DNA from: Niastella sp.
GTDB lineage: Bacteria; Bacteroidota; Bacteroidia; Chitinophagales; Chitinophagaceae
Direction: 5' to 3'
Assembly (NCBI GenBank): GCA_017744515.1
Contig: JAGIBF010000012.1
Coordinates: 265 to 64,264, forward strand
DNA length: 64,000 nt
A program made the position numbers and the translations under genes. Below, one piece after another: positions 1-8,886 of the stretch (position 1 is its first letter; each line of letters starts with the position of its first letter). A model generated the notes under the pieces. That model ran no database searches. It was not told where the DNA came from and saw only the letters and a program-made list of their open reading frames with translations.

Positions 1-1
1 G

Positions 2-2428
2 ACTGTGTACAAACTTATATTGGATGAAGTAAATGCAAGTGAAATAGAATCGGGAGAAGCAAAACAAAAGAGGAAACAATATGACAGTATTACCGAACTT
101 CTTTTAAACCTTGACGCAGATACTTGCCGCAGATTAGTGGTAGGCGATGATGCAGTGATACCCAATCTTAGTTTGCTCGACCCCGCATGCGGTTCCGGCG
201 CCTTTCTGGTGGCTGCCATGAAAACATTGATAAATGTGTATGCCGCCATTTTGGGTAAGATCGAATTCATGGGAGACAAGAAACTAAATGAATGGAAACG
301 GAAAATTCAGGAAAACCACCCAGGTATAAACTACTACATCAAAAAACAAATCATCACAAACAATTTGTATGGGGTGGATTTGATGGAAGAAGCTACAGAA
401 ATAGCTAAACTTCGTTTGTTTCTTGCATTGGTTGCAAGTGCTGAAACAGTAGAACAATTGGAGCCATTGCCCAATATTGATTTCAATATTATGAGTGGTA
501 ACTCTCTTATTGGCCTTATGAGAGTAGATGAAAAAGCATTTAACAAACATCAGGGAGGCGACTTGTTTAAGAAGAGCTACAAAGAATTGGTAAATGAAAA
601 AGAGGCCGCCGTCCGTGCTTTTAAGTCCATTGAAAACTCCGAAGAAAACATGGAGATGAAAAAGCAACGCATTGACCGGATGGAAGAAGATGCGAATGCT
701 ACGCTCAACCTTATGATGGGGCAGGAGTTTAATAGCCTCGGAATAAAATACGAGCAGGCAACCTGGGATGAAAAGAAAAATAAAGAAGGCAAAGCTGTTA
801 AAAGAAATATTACGGTTAAAGATATTGAAGCCCTGGAGCCATTCCATTGGGGCTATGAATTTTCTGAGATATTCAGAAAGAAAGATGGTTTTGACGCCAT
901 AATAACCAATCCGCCCTGGGAGATCTTTAAACCACAGGATAAAGAATTTTTTGCTCCTTATTCCACAAGTATAAAAAAGAACACGCAATCGATTAAGGAG
1001 TTTGAAAAAGAGAAGATCGAATTACTTAAAGGTAAAGGAATTAAAAAATTATACCTTGAATACCTGAGTAACTATTCGCATCAAAGTCAGTACTTCAGAA
1101 GCTCCCCTCAATTCAAAAACCAGATATCAATTGTCAACGGCAAAAAAGCAGGATCCGATATTAATCTTTATAAACTCTTTGTTGAGCAGTGCTATAACCT
1201 TTTAAAGAAAAAAGGCTACTGTGGAATAGTAATTCCAAGCGGCATATATACAGACCTGGGAACTAAGCAACTTAGGGAATTACTACTCAATGAAAGTGAG
1301 CTAATGAATTTAATTAGCCTTTCCAACGAACGTAATCTGTTTGAAGGAGTAATGCATAACTTTAAATTTTGCTTGCTCACCTATAAAAAAGATAAACCAA
1401 AAGATTTCTTTAAAGGCTCATTCCGGATCTATGTGCATGAATCGATCGGTCCCGAACAATTGGATAGTTTTCTTGAAAGCGATGCATTTAAATTAAAAAT
1501 ACCAATCAAAGTAGTAAGAGAATTTGCACCCGATTCTTTATCAATTATGGAGTTTAAAGAAATAATTGATTTAGAGATTGTAAAAAAATTGATCAACTTC
1601 CCAATGTTGGGAGCCCGGTTACAATCCCCGTGGAATTTCAGGCTTTCATCTGAGTTTCATATGACTAATGACAGTAACCTGTTTCATGCAAAACCCTCGA
1701 AAGGCACACTGGTTTTATATGAAGGCAAAATGATTCATCAGTTCACCCATAGATTTAGTGAACCACAGTATTGGGTCAATGAAAAAGAAAGTAGAAAGGC
1801 AGTATTGAAAAGAGGAGAGGTAGATAAAGGCCAGAAACTGGAATACCAGGATTACAGATTAGGCACAAGAGCAATCGGAGGAAGCGCCAATGAAAGAGGG
1901 CTGATCGCAACAATATTACCAAGGAATATATTTTGCGGAAATTCAATTTTGATTTCAACCGGAAAAGAGATCGATAAGCCGGTAGATAACCCAAATAAGT
2001 TATTACTCCTGTCCTTTCTGAACAGTTACCCGGTAGACTACTGTATTCGCCAAATGGTTGCTACAAACATCAATATATTTTATATTTATCAGCTTCACAT
2101 TCCCCGGTTGACAAGCAAAGACGAGTGGTACAAAGCAATTGTCGAACGATCCGCAAAGCTGATATGTACAACAGAAGAGTATGCAGACCTGTGGCAGGAA
2201 GTAATGGGAAACAAATGGAGCGAAAAGAAAGCTGCAACTAAAGAGGAAGACGTAAACAAATTAAGAGCAGAGTTGGACGGTATTATTGCTCATATTTATG
2301 GACTCACTGAAGAAGAATTTGCTTACATCCTAAGTACATTTCCGGTAGTGCCACAACCACAAAAGGTAGCCGCACAAAATGCTTACAGGGATGTGGCGAA
2401 AGGATTGATAAAACCGAATCACCATTAG
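2..2428 (+). CDS. Eco57I-type DNA methyltransferase, 5' end outside window
   Basis: Probable adenine-specific DNA methyltransferase of the Eco57I / type IIG kind, in which modification and target-recognition parts share one polypeptide. The reading frame is open to the window edge, so the N-terminus (where such enzymes may carry a nuclease domain) is missing. Motif I (DPACGSGAF) lies near 180-210 and catalytic motif IV (NPPW) near 908-919. The C-terminal third resembles a target-recognition region and ends with an LRAELDGIIAHIYGLT stretch typical of this family. The gene is AT-richer than the next gene, which fits horizontal transfer. No separate restriction gene is visible here. Family is sure; whether it cuts as well as methylates cannot be told. 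Confidence 0.85.
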   Translation, partial: TVYKLILDEVNASEIESGEAKQKRKQYDSITELLLNLDADTCRRLVVGDDAVIPNLSLLDPACGSGAFLVAAMKTLINVYAAILGKIEFMGDKKLNEWKRKIQENHPGINYYIKKQIITNNLYGVDLMEEATEIAKLRLFLALVASAETVEQLEPLPNIDFNIMSGNSLIGLMRVDEKAFNKHQGGDLFKKSYKELVNEKEAAVRAFKSIENSEENMEMKKQRIDRMEEDANATLNLMMGQEFNSLGIKYEQATWDEKKNKEGKAVKRNITVKDIEALEPFHWGYEFSEIFRKKDGFDAIITNPPWEIFKPQDKEFFAPYSTSIKKNTQSIKEFEKEKIELLKGKGIKKLYLEYLSNYSHQSQYFRSSPQFKNQISIVNGKKAGSDINLYKLFVEQCYNLLKKKGYCGIVIPSGIYTDLGTKQLRELLLNESELMNLISLSNERNLFEGVMHNFKFCLLTYKKDKPKDFFKGSFRIYVHESIGPEQLDSFLESDAFKLKIPIKVVREFAPDSLSIMEFKEIIDLEIVKKLINFPMLGARLQSPWNFRLSSEFHMTNDSNLFHAKPSKGTLVLYEGKMIHQFTHRFSEPQYWVNEKESRKAVLKRGEVDKGQKLEYQDYRLGTRAIGGSANERGLIATILPRNIFCGNSILISTGKEIDKPVDNPNKLLLLSFLNSYPVDYCIRQMVATNINIFYIYQLHIPRLTSKDEWYKAIVERSAKLICTTEEYADLWQEVMGNKWSEKKAATKEEDVNKLRAELDGIIAHIYGLTEEEFAYILSTFPVVPQPQKVAAQNAYRDVAKGLIKPNHH

Positions 2429-2471
2429 TAGTGGCGCCCACCATTGGCCCGGTTTTTACGTATAATTGAAC

Positions 2472-3614
2472 ATGCGATCACCCGTCACGATCCTTATTGG
2501 TCTCTTAATCCTTATTCCTTCCCTGTCCCATGCCCAAAAACGATGGGGTGGCAGCAGGGTCAACCGCCTTATAAACAGGTTTTTCAACGACACCACCTCC
2601 GCCGCTGAGAAAAGCTTCCGGGTATACCCCACATTAGGCTATTCCCCCGAAACCGGCGTCGAGCCCGGCGCCTCCGCCTTGTGGCTGTTCAGGGCCAAAG
2701 GCGACAGTACCAACCGCCTGAGCGAAGTACAGACATTCGCCTTTTTCACCTTCAAAGCACAATACGGACTCTGGATCGACAATGCCATTTATGGCGACCA
2801 GGACAAATGGTTTTTCCTTGGCAGAAGCAGGATTCAGCGATTTCCCCTGCTTTACTATGGCATAGGCGACCAAACGTCCGGCGATCATCCGGCTGTGGTA
2901 GACGCCAACTATATACTCCTGCGGCAGCGGGTGCTGAGGAAAATAAAACCCAACCTGTTCCTGGGGCCGGAGATCGATTTTCAGCACCTGTTCAGCGTCG
3001 CATTCAACCAGCCCGAAGAAGGCCTTCACCATCCGTTACCAACCGGTAGCGACGGCACCACCAACCTCGGTTTCGGGGCTGCATTGGTATATGACAACCG
3101 CCACAACGTCCTCAATGTCCGCAAAGGGTGGTTTGCGGAACTCTCTTACCTCGGCTATCATCCTTCCCTCGCAAGCGACTATTCATTCAGCAGCATCAAC
3201 CTCGATGTGCGTGGCTTCCATCCCCATAAGAAAAACAACGTCATCGCCTGGCAGGTAGTCGGCAATTTCATGAAAGGAGAGGTGCCATTCAACCAAATGG
3301 CGATGGTAGGAGGCGAGATGATGATGCGCGGATACTACCAGGGCCGCTACCGCGATAAGAACATGCTGGCAGCCCAGGTTGAATACCGCATGCTGCCCTT
3401 TGCCTTCAGCAAACGGTGGGGTGCTACCATCTTTGCCGGCACGGCCACCGTAGCACCGCAGGTCAAAGCATTTAAACTCGACAGAACTCAGTTGGCAGGC
3501 GGCGCAGGCCTCCGCTATTTACTATTCCCAAAGAAAGACATATTCCTGCGCCTGGACGTGGGCTTCACCAGAGAAGGCCCGGGTTTCTACTTCTTCACAG
3601 GAGAAGCGTTTTGA
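2472..3614 (+). CDS. Omp85/BamA-like outer-membrane barrel protein (surface antigen family)
   Basis: Exported protein of about 380 residues with an N-terminal signal peptide ending in SLSHAQ, followed by an all-beta region resembling the C-terminal barrel domain of Omp85 proteins (Bac_surface_Ag). The MMMRGYYQGRYRD stretch matches the conserved RG(F/Y) barrel motif, and the chain ends in phenylalanine, the usual outer-membrane insertion signal. No POTRA domains are present, so it is a short barrel-only member rather than BamA itself. ATG at 2472 was chosen over an in-frame TTG six bases upstream because it starts the signal peptide directly. The substrate or partner is unknown. It is GC-richer than both flanking genes. 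Confidence 0.75.
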   Translation: MRSPVTILIGLLILIPSLSHAQKRWGGSRVNRLINRFFNDTTSAAEKSFRVYPTLGYSPETGVEPGASALWLFRAKGDSTNRLSEVQTFAFFTFKAQYGLWIDNAIYGDQDKWFFLGRSRIQRFPLLYYGIGDQTSGDHPAVVDANYILLRQRVLRKIKPNLFLGPEIDFQHLFSVAFNQPEEGLHHPLPTGSDGTTNLGFGAALVYDNRHNVLNVRKGWFAELSYLGYHPSLASDYSFSSINLDVRGFHPHKKNNVIAWQVVGNFMKGEVPFNQMAMVGGEMMMRGYYQGRYRDKNMLAAQVEYRMLPFAFSKRWGATIFAGTATVAPQVKAFKLDRTQLAGGAGLRYLLFPKKDIFLRLDVGFTREGPGFYFFTGEAF

Positions 3615-3675
3615 TTTGAGCAGCTATTCCTTATATTTATGACCATCGAAACACCCGCTCCTGATACCCCGGTTT

Positions 3676-4545
3676 ATGGAACAAATCAGACACATAGCAA
3701 CATCATTCAACGGGCCGGTAATAGCCCTTGCTGAGTTTGAAAAGAAAGTACAGATTTTTGACATCAATAGTATGGGCACCATCGCCGAATTTGACACCAT
3801 ACTCGATTTCGGAGGAAGAAGATTGGCCATTGCAGAAAATGGTAAAATATGCGTTTGCGGCTGTTGGGAACGTCATGGTATTGGTGCCTACGACACCGCT
3901 ACAGGAAAGCTCATTTGGCAGCGAAAAGACCTTAAAAAAGTGCAGCATATACAGATACTGCGCGCTGATGAAACGAAGGTTTTTACTTCTTTTGCAACGG
4001 GGGCAAGCCGGATAATAGATATTAATACCGGAGTCGATATTGATAAAATAAGCGGCGCACAGTTGCTTTTCAATAGTAAATATGCTTCGGTCGACATAGT
4101 TGATAAATCAAGTAAGATTCAGGTTGTAGAAAGGGGGACAGGAAAAACGAAGCTGAATATTCAAAGACAATCATTTGGAACGTTGGATATAGCTTTTTCT
4201 GAAAGTAGCGTTGCAATATCCGAAGCTGCAGGGCCGCTGAGTTGCTATAATATACACGGGTTTGGAAAACCCTTATGGCGACTGCCTATGGATAAAGATG
4301 GACACCTTTTGCGAATATGCTACAATGAACAATTAAATATGTTTGTAGGAGTCAGCCTGTCATCAACAAGCAAAGAAAGACCCAGAAAATTAAAGTATAT
4401 TGATAAAGACAACGGAACTATTGAAAAAGAATTGATCATTAACCGCCCGGTAGAAGCTGAATTTGCATTGAATGGACAAGTGTTGATTACATCTGATAGA
4501 GAAATAATAAACGTTGAAACGGGCGAAAAGAAGAGTTGGGTGTAA
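3676..4545 (+). CDS. WD40/PQQ-like beta-propeller protein
   Basis: Cytoplasmic-looking protein of 289 residues without signal peptide or membrane segment. It contains repeated short beta-strand blocks of the propeller type, such as KKVQIFDINSMGTIAEFDT, GAYDTATGKLIWQRKD and SRIIDINTGVDIDKI, each pairing a value with a D-x-x-(T/N)-G turn. Such propellers are usually binding scaffolds; no catalytic residues are evident. The gene is AT-rich and its end overlaps a downstream gene remnant by ten bases, suggesting a rearranged accessory region. Function unknown. Confidence 0.55.
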   Translation: MEQIRHIATSFNGPVIALAEFEKKVQIFDINSMGTIAEFDTILDFGGRRLAIAENGKICVCGCWERHGIGAYDTATGKLIWQRKDLKKVQHIQILRADETKVFTSFATGASRIIDINTGVDIDKISGAQLLFNSKYASVDIVDKSSKIQVVERGTGKTKLNIQRQSFGTLDIAFSESSVAISEAAGPLSCYNIHGFGKPLWRLPMDKDGHLLRICYNEQLNMFVGVSLSSTSKERPRKLKYIDKDNGTIEKELIINRPVEAEFALNGQVLITSDREIINVETGEKKSWV

Positions 4546-4769
4546 TACTGGGTAACACAATTATAGAAAGAGGGAATATTGATTCAACAACATATAATGG
4601 ACAATGGTTTACTTATACGAAGGACCAAAACGGAGTAGTAAGAGATATGATAAACTATATAATACCATTAAACGGATTCGCCTACATGATTACTTTCGGA
4701 GCAAACCAGGGCAGTATGCATAAACACAGAACCACCTTTGACAAAATAGCCAGGTCATTTAAAGGATGA
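4536..4769 (+). pseudogene. C-terminal remnant of a DcrB/PsbP-like protein
   Basis: A 77-codon frame with only a TTG start and no signal peptide. Its sequence (WFTYTKDQNG, YIIPLNGFAYMITFGAN, FDKIARSFK) resembles the last third of small exported Bacteroidota proteins of the DcrB/PsbP-like fold, which normally run about 150-200 residues from a signal peptide. The N-terminal part is absent and the frame overlaps the end of the propeller gene, so this is best read as a truncated gene. The assignment rests on remembered family patterns and is moderate. Confidence 0.4.
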
Positions 4770-4950
4770 TTAAACAAAACAGTATGATTGTGGTGAGCGT
4801 GAAATCCTGCAAGAAAACAATCAGTACACAAAGACCCATTATTCTCGCATTTTAGAAAAATATGACCATGTTTTTGAATTTAGCGCTCATTTTAACGTTA
4901 GATGTTACGGATGGCAACATCCAATCATTGAAAGAAACAAAAAGTAAAGA

Positions 4951-5583
4951 ATGCCCCATTTCCTGAAGATCATTACCCCGGTAGTTATTGGAAGCCTGAT
5001 ATTGACAGGGTACAAATCAGTTAAAACCACAGTCCCCCGGCAGGAAGAGCCATCGGTAACAACATTCCCCGCTACTTTAACAGAAGTAGCTGCCATGGAG
5101 CAAAAACTTTACTCTCAGGACGTGTCCTATTCATTTATGGTGAAGGTCGGTGAAAACCTTTATCCTAATAAGTTGCATTTCGACCTGACTAAGACCAAAC
5201 GCTATTTGCGGACCATCACGAGAGAAGGAATGGAACACACCGTAGAATGTTTTGCAACAGCCGATGATTCAGTTCGCGTGATATTACATGAATGGAGCGT
5301 TCCGAAAAATGTCACTACTCAGCTAAGCAATACTGGTTCGGGAGACCCGGCTTCACAAACCAAAGTAGTCAACGTATTCAATAACAAGTTTACCAGCCTC
5401 GATTCCTCCCTCACCAGATTGATTGGCAAGCCAACAGTAAGAGATATCAAAACCGGTTTTCAGAAAGAAATAGGAAGAGATGATGTCAAATGGACCGGAA
5501 ACCAATTAAACGCTTACTTGCTAATGTTCAAGAGAGATAATGACGTGTATAGGCAAATAAGATTGATTGTTTATCCAAAGTAG
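4951..5583 (+). CDS. Hypothetical exported protein with altered lipobox
   Basis: A 210-residue protein with a hydrophobic N-terminal segment (about residues 5-19) followed by LTGY. In lipoproteins the last position is the acylated cysteine; here residue 21 is tyrosine (TAC at 5011-5013), one base away from the TGC codon. The rest is soluble and of unknown family: a central beta-rich part and a C-terminal NAYLLMFKRDNDVYRQIRL stretch. It lies 12 bp before the VanW-like gene on the same strand, so the two are probably co-transcribed. It is either a former lipoprotein or a membrane-anchored/secreted protein. Confidence 0.5.
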   Translation: MPHFLKIITPVVIGSLILTGYKSVKTTVPRQEEPSVTTFPATLTEVAAMEQKLYSQDVSYSFMVKVGENLYPNKLHFDLTKTKRYLRTITREGMEHTVECFATADDSVRVILHEWSVPKNVTTQLSNTGSGDPASQTKVVNVFNNKFTSLDSSLTRLIGKPTVRDIKTGFQKEIGRDDVKWTGNQLNAYLLMFKRDNDVYRQIRLIVYPK

Positions 5584-5595
5584 TAAGCAAACAAG

Positions 5596-6369
5596 ATGAG
5601 CGCAACCGTGAAGCAACGAAAGCTCCTAAGCCAGAGACACCCGGTCTTATATTTTATGGCCGTTTGGGCGCGACGCTGCAGACGGTATGCAGATTGGTGT
5701 CTGGACAATAAGAAATATGTACGTAAGCACACAACTGAAAAACTTCCTTTCAGAATTAAGAAACACCAATCAGTGCTGCTGAAAAAGCTGGGCGATAGTG
5801 ATAAGCAATTACAGATAAATAAAGTAACCAACTTAAAAATAGCGGCGAAGAAAATAGACGGAATACTCATCCGGCCCGGAGAAACATTTTCATTCTGCAA
5901 ATTGGTTGGCCTGCCTACAAAGCGAAAGGGATACCTGTTAGGCATGGAGTTGTCCTTCGGTGAACGTTACCATCACTCCTTTGATCCGTTTCCCGACGAT
6001 GGCCGGGTATTGCCCTTTGGCAGCGGCGCCACAGTCTTTTACAACTACAGGGATTACCAGTTCACCAACAATACGAGCCATACTTTCCAGGTCAACCTGT
6101 GGTTTTCCGATAAATGCCTCGAAGGCGAGCTCCGTATCGACACAGAATTGGACTATGCCTACCATGTAATGGAGAAAGACCACCAATTCTTAAAAATTGA
6201 AGGACAGTTTTATCGTAAAAACGAGATTTGGCGGGAAAAGATACTCAAGTTTAAAAGCGGCCAGGTCGTAGAAACCGAACTGATCACAAAAAACTTCGCA
6301 CGGGTTACCTATACCCCCGACAATTATATTGCCCAGAAATTGCAAACGATAGAAAATATCCCATCATGA
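5596..6369 (+). CDS. VanW-like protein with internal deletion of the GGGxCQ motif
   Basis: Member of the VanW family (named after a vancomycin-resistance accessory gene; biochemical role unknown). The N-terminal family signature is clear (IRPGETFSFCKLVGLPTKRK, then GYLLGMELSFGE), as is the C-terminal part (HHSFDPFPDDGRVLPFGSGA). The segment that normally lies between SFGE and the R-x-HHSFD block, about 30-35 residues including the invariant GGG(I/L)CQ motif, is missing without a frame change; the join is near residues 123-124 (about 5962-5967). The protein is therefore shorter than usual and may be inactive. Its stop overlaps that of the convergent gene in a shared tcatga palindrome at 6364-6369. 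Confidence 0.75.
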   Translation: MSATVKQRKLLSQRHPVLYFMAVWARRCRRYADWCLDNKKYVRKHTTEKLPFRIKKHQSVLLKKLGDSDKQLQINKVTNLKIAAKKIDGILIRPGETFSFCKLVGLPTKRKGYLLGMELSFGERYHHSFDPFPDDGRVLPFGSGATVFYNYRDYQFTNNTSHTFQVNLWFSDKCLEGELRIDTELDYAYHVMEKDHQFLKIEGQFYRKNEIWREKILKFKSGQVVETELITKNFARVTYTPDNYIAQKLQTIENIPS

Positions 6370-7605
6370 TCCTTCAATAAAGGCCGGCTGCGTGTCCGCG
6401 TCCTGAATTGCCCGGTCCTTTAGGGCCGGGTTGGAGATAGCAAAACCTCTTGGGGCTTTAGCCCAATTCAATGCAGATTTTCTCTTATAGTTTTCCATCG
6501 GTAATAATTTGCGCAAAGAAGGTTCGAAAGTTGACGCATCACTCAAAACTTCTTCATCCATTACTGCCACTTCCCGGATCGCTGCAATCTCATCATCACC
6601 CTCCGCAAACTCAGCCAGCGTTTCCACAAACTTTGCTCCCTCCCCATACGCCGCAGCTAAAACATCCTCCATGGTTTCCATATAAGTGACATTAGCTTCT
6701 TTCACGCCAGCCTCAGCGAGCTGCTCTTCTTCAACACAAGCCGCCTTCAATACGGCATCCGCAATAGAAGGAGTTGGTGCCGTTGTTATAACCGCTGTTT
6801 GCAACACCTCAGTCTGTTCAACATGTCCTCCCAATCCATCAAATCCAACAGATCGTGGTTCAGACGCGATCCATTCCATTACCCGCAAAGCGCCACCCCT
6901 CACCAGCACCGGTTGCTCATTCACCAGCTTGTAAAACTCGATCCCCATCAGCCAGAAACAACCCTGCTCATTGCTCGGCTGCACCACCTGCTCGATAACG
7001 AAGGCTGACCCGGCTTTACGCCCCATGGCATGTAAGGCACTTACCTGTCTATCCTGGTGATAAGTACGTTTATCAAAGTCGATCGACAAGATGCACGATA
7101 CCAGCCGGTAATGCGTAGCATCCTTTGGGATGCCCTTCTTCTTCCGGATACGGAATGCCGGCACATCCAGCGCCAGCTTGCCTGCCTCAAGCGAGAAACA
7201 ATTTTCTATGTTCAGGGGAAGCGCATTCTCCAGTGGCAAATGGTGGTTGAACTCGAAGCCAGCCAGCTTCGATAAGTTACCGGCGCTAACCACCCGCTTG
7301 CCATAATCATGAATGAGGTCATCCTTGAGCACCGCCAGCAAGAGACCATTCATGCGGCCGCTGAGCCGTATATTCTTTATGGACCGCAGCAGATCACCCA
7401 ACGCATGCCGCAGAAGCCTGGACGCACCCGTGGCATGTTTCCATTCAGCAGCATTGAGGCGCGTATTGGTAAAGCGGTCAAGGTTTTTTACTTGCCACGC
7501 CGTGGGGCCGCCCTTTTCTTTCATTTGTTGGCCATATTCATTCTTAAAATAGGTCGTGTTACCCACTGACCCGTGGATCTCGAAAGGAGATAGGATTTTT
7601 GCCAT
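6364..7605 (-). CDS. Large hypothetical protein of a Bacteroidota-specific family
   Basis: About 413 residues from the ATG at 7605; an upstream in-frame GTG at 7620 is less likely. No signal peptide or membrane segment. The N-terminus has a pattern seen in a common Bacteroidota family of unknown function: an early GSVGNTTYF, then KGGP, then a RFTNTRLNAAEWKHATGAS block followed by LLRHALG. The last ~130 residues are acidic and probably disordered. It is convergent with the VanW-like gene and shares its stop region. The 5' side is a long spacer containing an 11-bp-period repeat array. No function can be assigned. Confidence 0.6.
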   Translation of the reverse strand: MAKILSPFEIHGSVGNTTYFKNEYGQQMKEKGGPTAWQVKNLDRFTNTRLNAAEWKHATGASRLLRHALGDLLRSIKNIRLSGRMNGLLLAVLKDDLIHDYGKRVVSAGNLSKLAGFEFNHHLPLENALPLNIENCFSLEAGKLALDVPAFRIRKKKGIPKDATHYRLVSCILSIDFDKRTYHQDRQVSALHAMGRKAGSAFVIEQVVQPSNEQGCFWLMGIEFYKLVNEQPVLVRGGALRVMEWIASEPRSVGFDGLGGHVEQTEVLQTAVITTAPTPSIADAVLKAACVEEEQLAEAGVKEANVTYMETMEDVLAAAYGEGAKFVETLAEFAEGDDEIAAIREVAVMDEEVLSDASTFEPSLRKLLPMENYKRKSALNWAKAPRGFAISNPALKDRAIQDADTQPAFIEGS

Positions 7606-8076
7606 AAATAAGGTTTTCACCTAATTTACAACTATAGATAGCTGCTTCCAAAACCACCATGGCGCGATATAGCCAAAAGCGACCGAAATGACTGAAAATG
7701 CTCTTTTTTTCTGCAAACGTCGAAAATGCAACGATCAATAACCGGAGCAAGCATACCCCCGATAACTGGCTGTTAACTGGAGCAGGCACGCAGTATGGCC
7801 AGAGGCTGCAGGGTGCTTGTGCCCACTCTCAGGTCAATCCCATAGCACTCCCAGGGCAGTCCCATAGCAACCCTATAGCACAAGTAAACCAGAAGTAAAG
7901 CAGAGGTAAAGGAGAAGTAAAGCAGTAGTAAGACAACAACCCTCAAATGCAGGCACAACGCGGGTTTATATTGTTTCGGATTGGCAAATCCAGTCCCCGC
8001 AAGGGTTTGATCGAAAAGAGGATGATAAAACAGTTACTCATCATTACGCAATGTATAACAAAGACTACCTTGATAA
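7606..8076. other. 470-bp spacer with 11-bp repeat array, no convincing gene
   Basis: No gene with a plausible start or protein-like composition is seen; a 66-codon frame at 7698-7898 runs through the repeats and is discounted. The middle (7828-7937) is an array with an 11-bp period, listed separately. The remainder must hold the promoter of the minus-strand gene ending at 6364, but no clear TAnnTTTG element was found. Confidence 0.6.
7828..7937. repeat. Ten-unit array with exact 11-bp period
   Basis: Reading from 7828, successive 11-mers are CTCAGGTCAAT, CCCATAGCACT, CCCAGGGCAGT, CCCATAGCAAC, CCTATAGCACA, AGTAAACCAGA, AGTAAAGCAGA, GGTAAAGGAGA, AGTAAAGCAGT and AGTAAGACAAC. Phase is kept without a single indel while the first three bases shift from CCC to AGT. 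Most units keep A at position 4 and an (A/G)-G-C-A-like core at positions 6-9. The same core and period recur at 53788-53871. Confidence 0.8.
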
Positions 8077-8232
8077 TTAATTCATCTTCAGCTTGCCAAT
8101 GATCTTATTGGCCTTTTCCAGCTTTTCAGGGAACAATACTTTTCCTGAAAGTTTTTCCATTGATTTGGATACTTTCACTTTTACACCAATCGCTTCAGCC
8201 CCCTTGATTTTCTTTGCCTTTTTCATATGCAT
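8077..8232 (-). CDS. Small lysine-rich protein, partner of the DUF6934-like gene
   Basis: A 51-residue, strongly basic protein (MHMKKAKKIKG ... KIIGKLKMN) with many lysines and no membrane segment. The start at 8232 was chosen because it lies four bases after the stop of the upstream gene and has an AAGGTG ribosome-binding-like sequence about ten bases before it; an ATG at 8268 would overlap the upstream gene by 32 bases. Tight coupling to the 152-residue gene suggests that the two products act together. The family is not recognised; a DNA-, RNA- or protein-binding partner role is only a guess. Confidence 0.55.
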   Translation of the reverse strand: MHMKKAKKIKGAEAIGVKVKVSKSMEKLSGKVLFPEKLEKANKIIGKLKMN

Positions 8233-8236
8233 AAAA

Positions 8237-8695
8237 TTACACCTTTTTTCTTTTAACCATAAATCCATAATAATCTACACCCTTATGAAAAACAACCCGT
8301 TCAAAAGTGTCAATTCCTCTGAGAATCCCATAAATCTGGAAATCATTCTTTAATGCTCCTATATTGACTGTCAAGGCCATACGGTAAAGCCTGGTCCTTT
8401 GAGGAGTGGTGCCGCAAAAGAAGATGAATTTATCAGGGTACTGGGAACTAAATTCATATACAGCTCCGGCAACAGTTGCTAATATTTTATTACGGTCTCC
8501 ATTATCATTAGTCGTTTCATCATCAACAGTACCGTCAATCTTCAAGTTCCCGAACGCAAGGTTATAGATATCTTCATTTTGTGTTTGCGTAAATTGTATC
8601 ACTTTAATGATTTTACCTTTTGGCCCTTCGCTAATGAACTGAAATTCCAACTTATCGGGCGAGGCAATAATATTCTCATACTTTTCATATTTCAT
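8237..8695 (-). CDS. DUF6934-like protein
   Basis: A 152-residue soluble protein resembling the Bacteroidota family DUF6934: an early GPKGKIIKVIQFT strand, a LAFGNLKIDGTVDDET segment, a LATVAGAVYEFSSQYPDKFI helix-strand, then the GTTPQRTRLYRMAL block, which is the most conserved part. It ends with VKRKKV just before a small basic gene that starts four bases downstream. Two-gene units of this sort are scattered among Bacteroidota genomes and look like accessory, possibly toxin-antitoxin-type, modules, but no activity is known to me. The family assignment is from memory of its pattern. Confidence 0.6.
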   Translation of the reverse strand: MKYEKYENIIASPDKLEFQFISEGPKGKIIKVIQFTQTQNEDIYNLAFGNLKIDGTVDDETTNDNGDRNKILATVAGAVYEFSSQYPDKFIFFCGTTPQRTRLYRMALTVNIGALKNDFQIYGILRGIDTFERVVFHKGVDYYGFMVKRKKV

Positions 8696-8886
8696 GACTT
8701 CAGCTTAATACCCAATTAACGAGTATCGACGCTGTTTGGATGTTCACCCATTGTAAAAAGCCTTTATTTATCAGATCCTCCTCCCCATGCCATTCATCAT
8801 CTAATCCAACAATTTATCTCGATCCCCCTTTCCAATACAACAGGAAACCCATACTTTACCCGTCTAATACCAAAATCTATTTGCAC

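Noticed and set aside
4770-4950. Short frames between the DcrB-like remnant and the next gene
   Set aside because: Fewer than 35 codons, with no protein-like pattern or conserved start signal.
7698-7898. 66-codon frame in the 7.6-8.1 kb spacer
   Set aside because: Its second half is the 11-bp repeat array and the first half has no start context or recognisable sequence.
8740-8886. Extended N-terminus of the M28 peptidase from an upstream ATG
   Set aside because: The extra 49 residues precede an intact signal peptide and are rich in Ser, Pro and Tyr, unlike an exported protein start.
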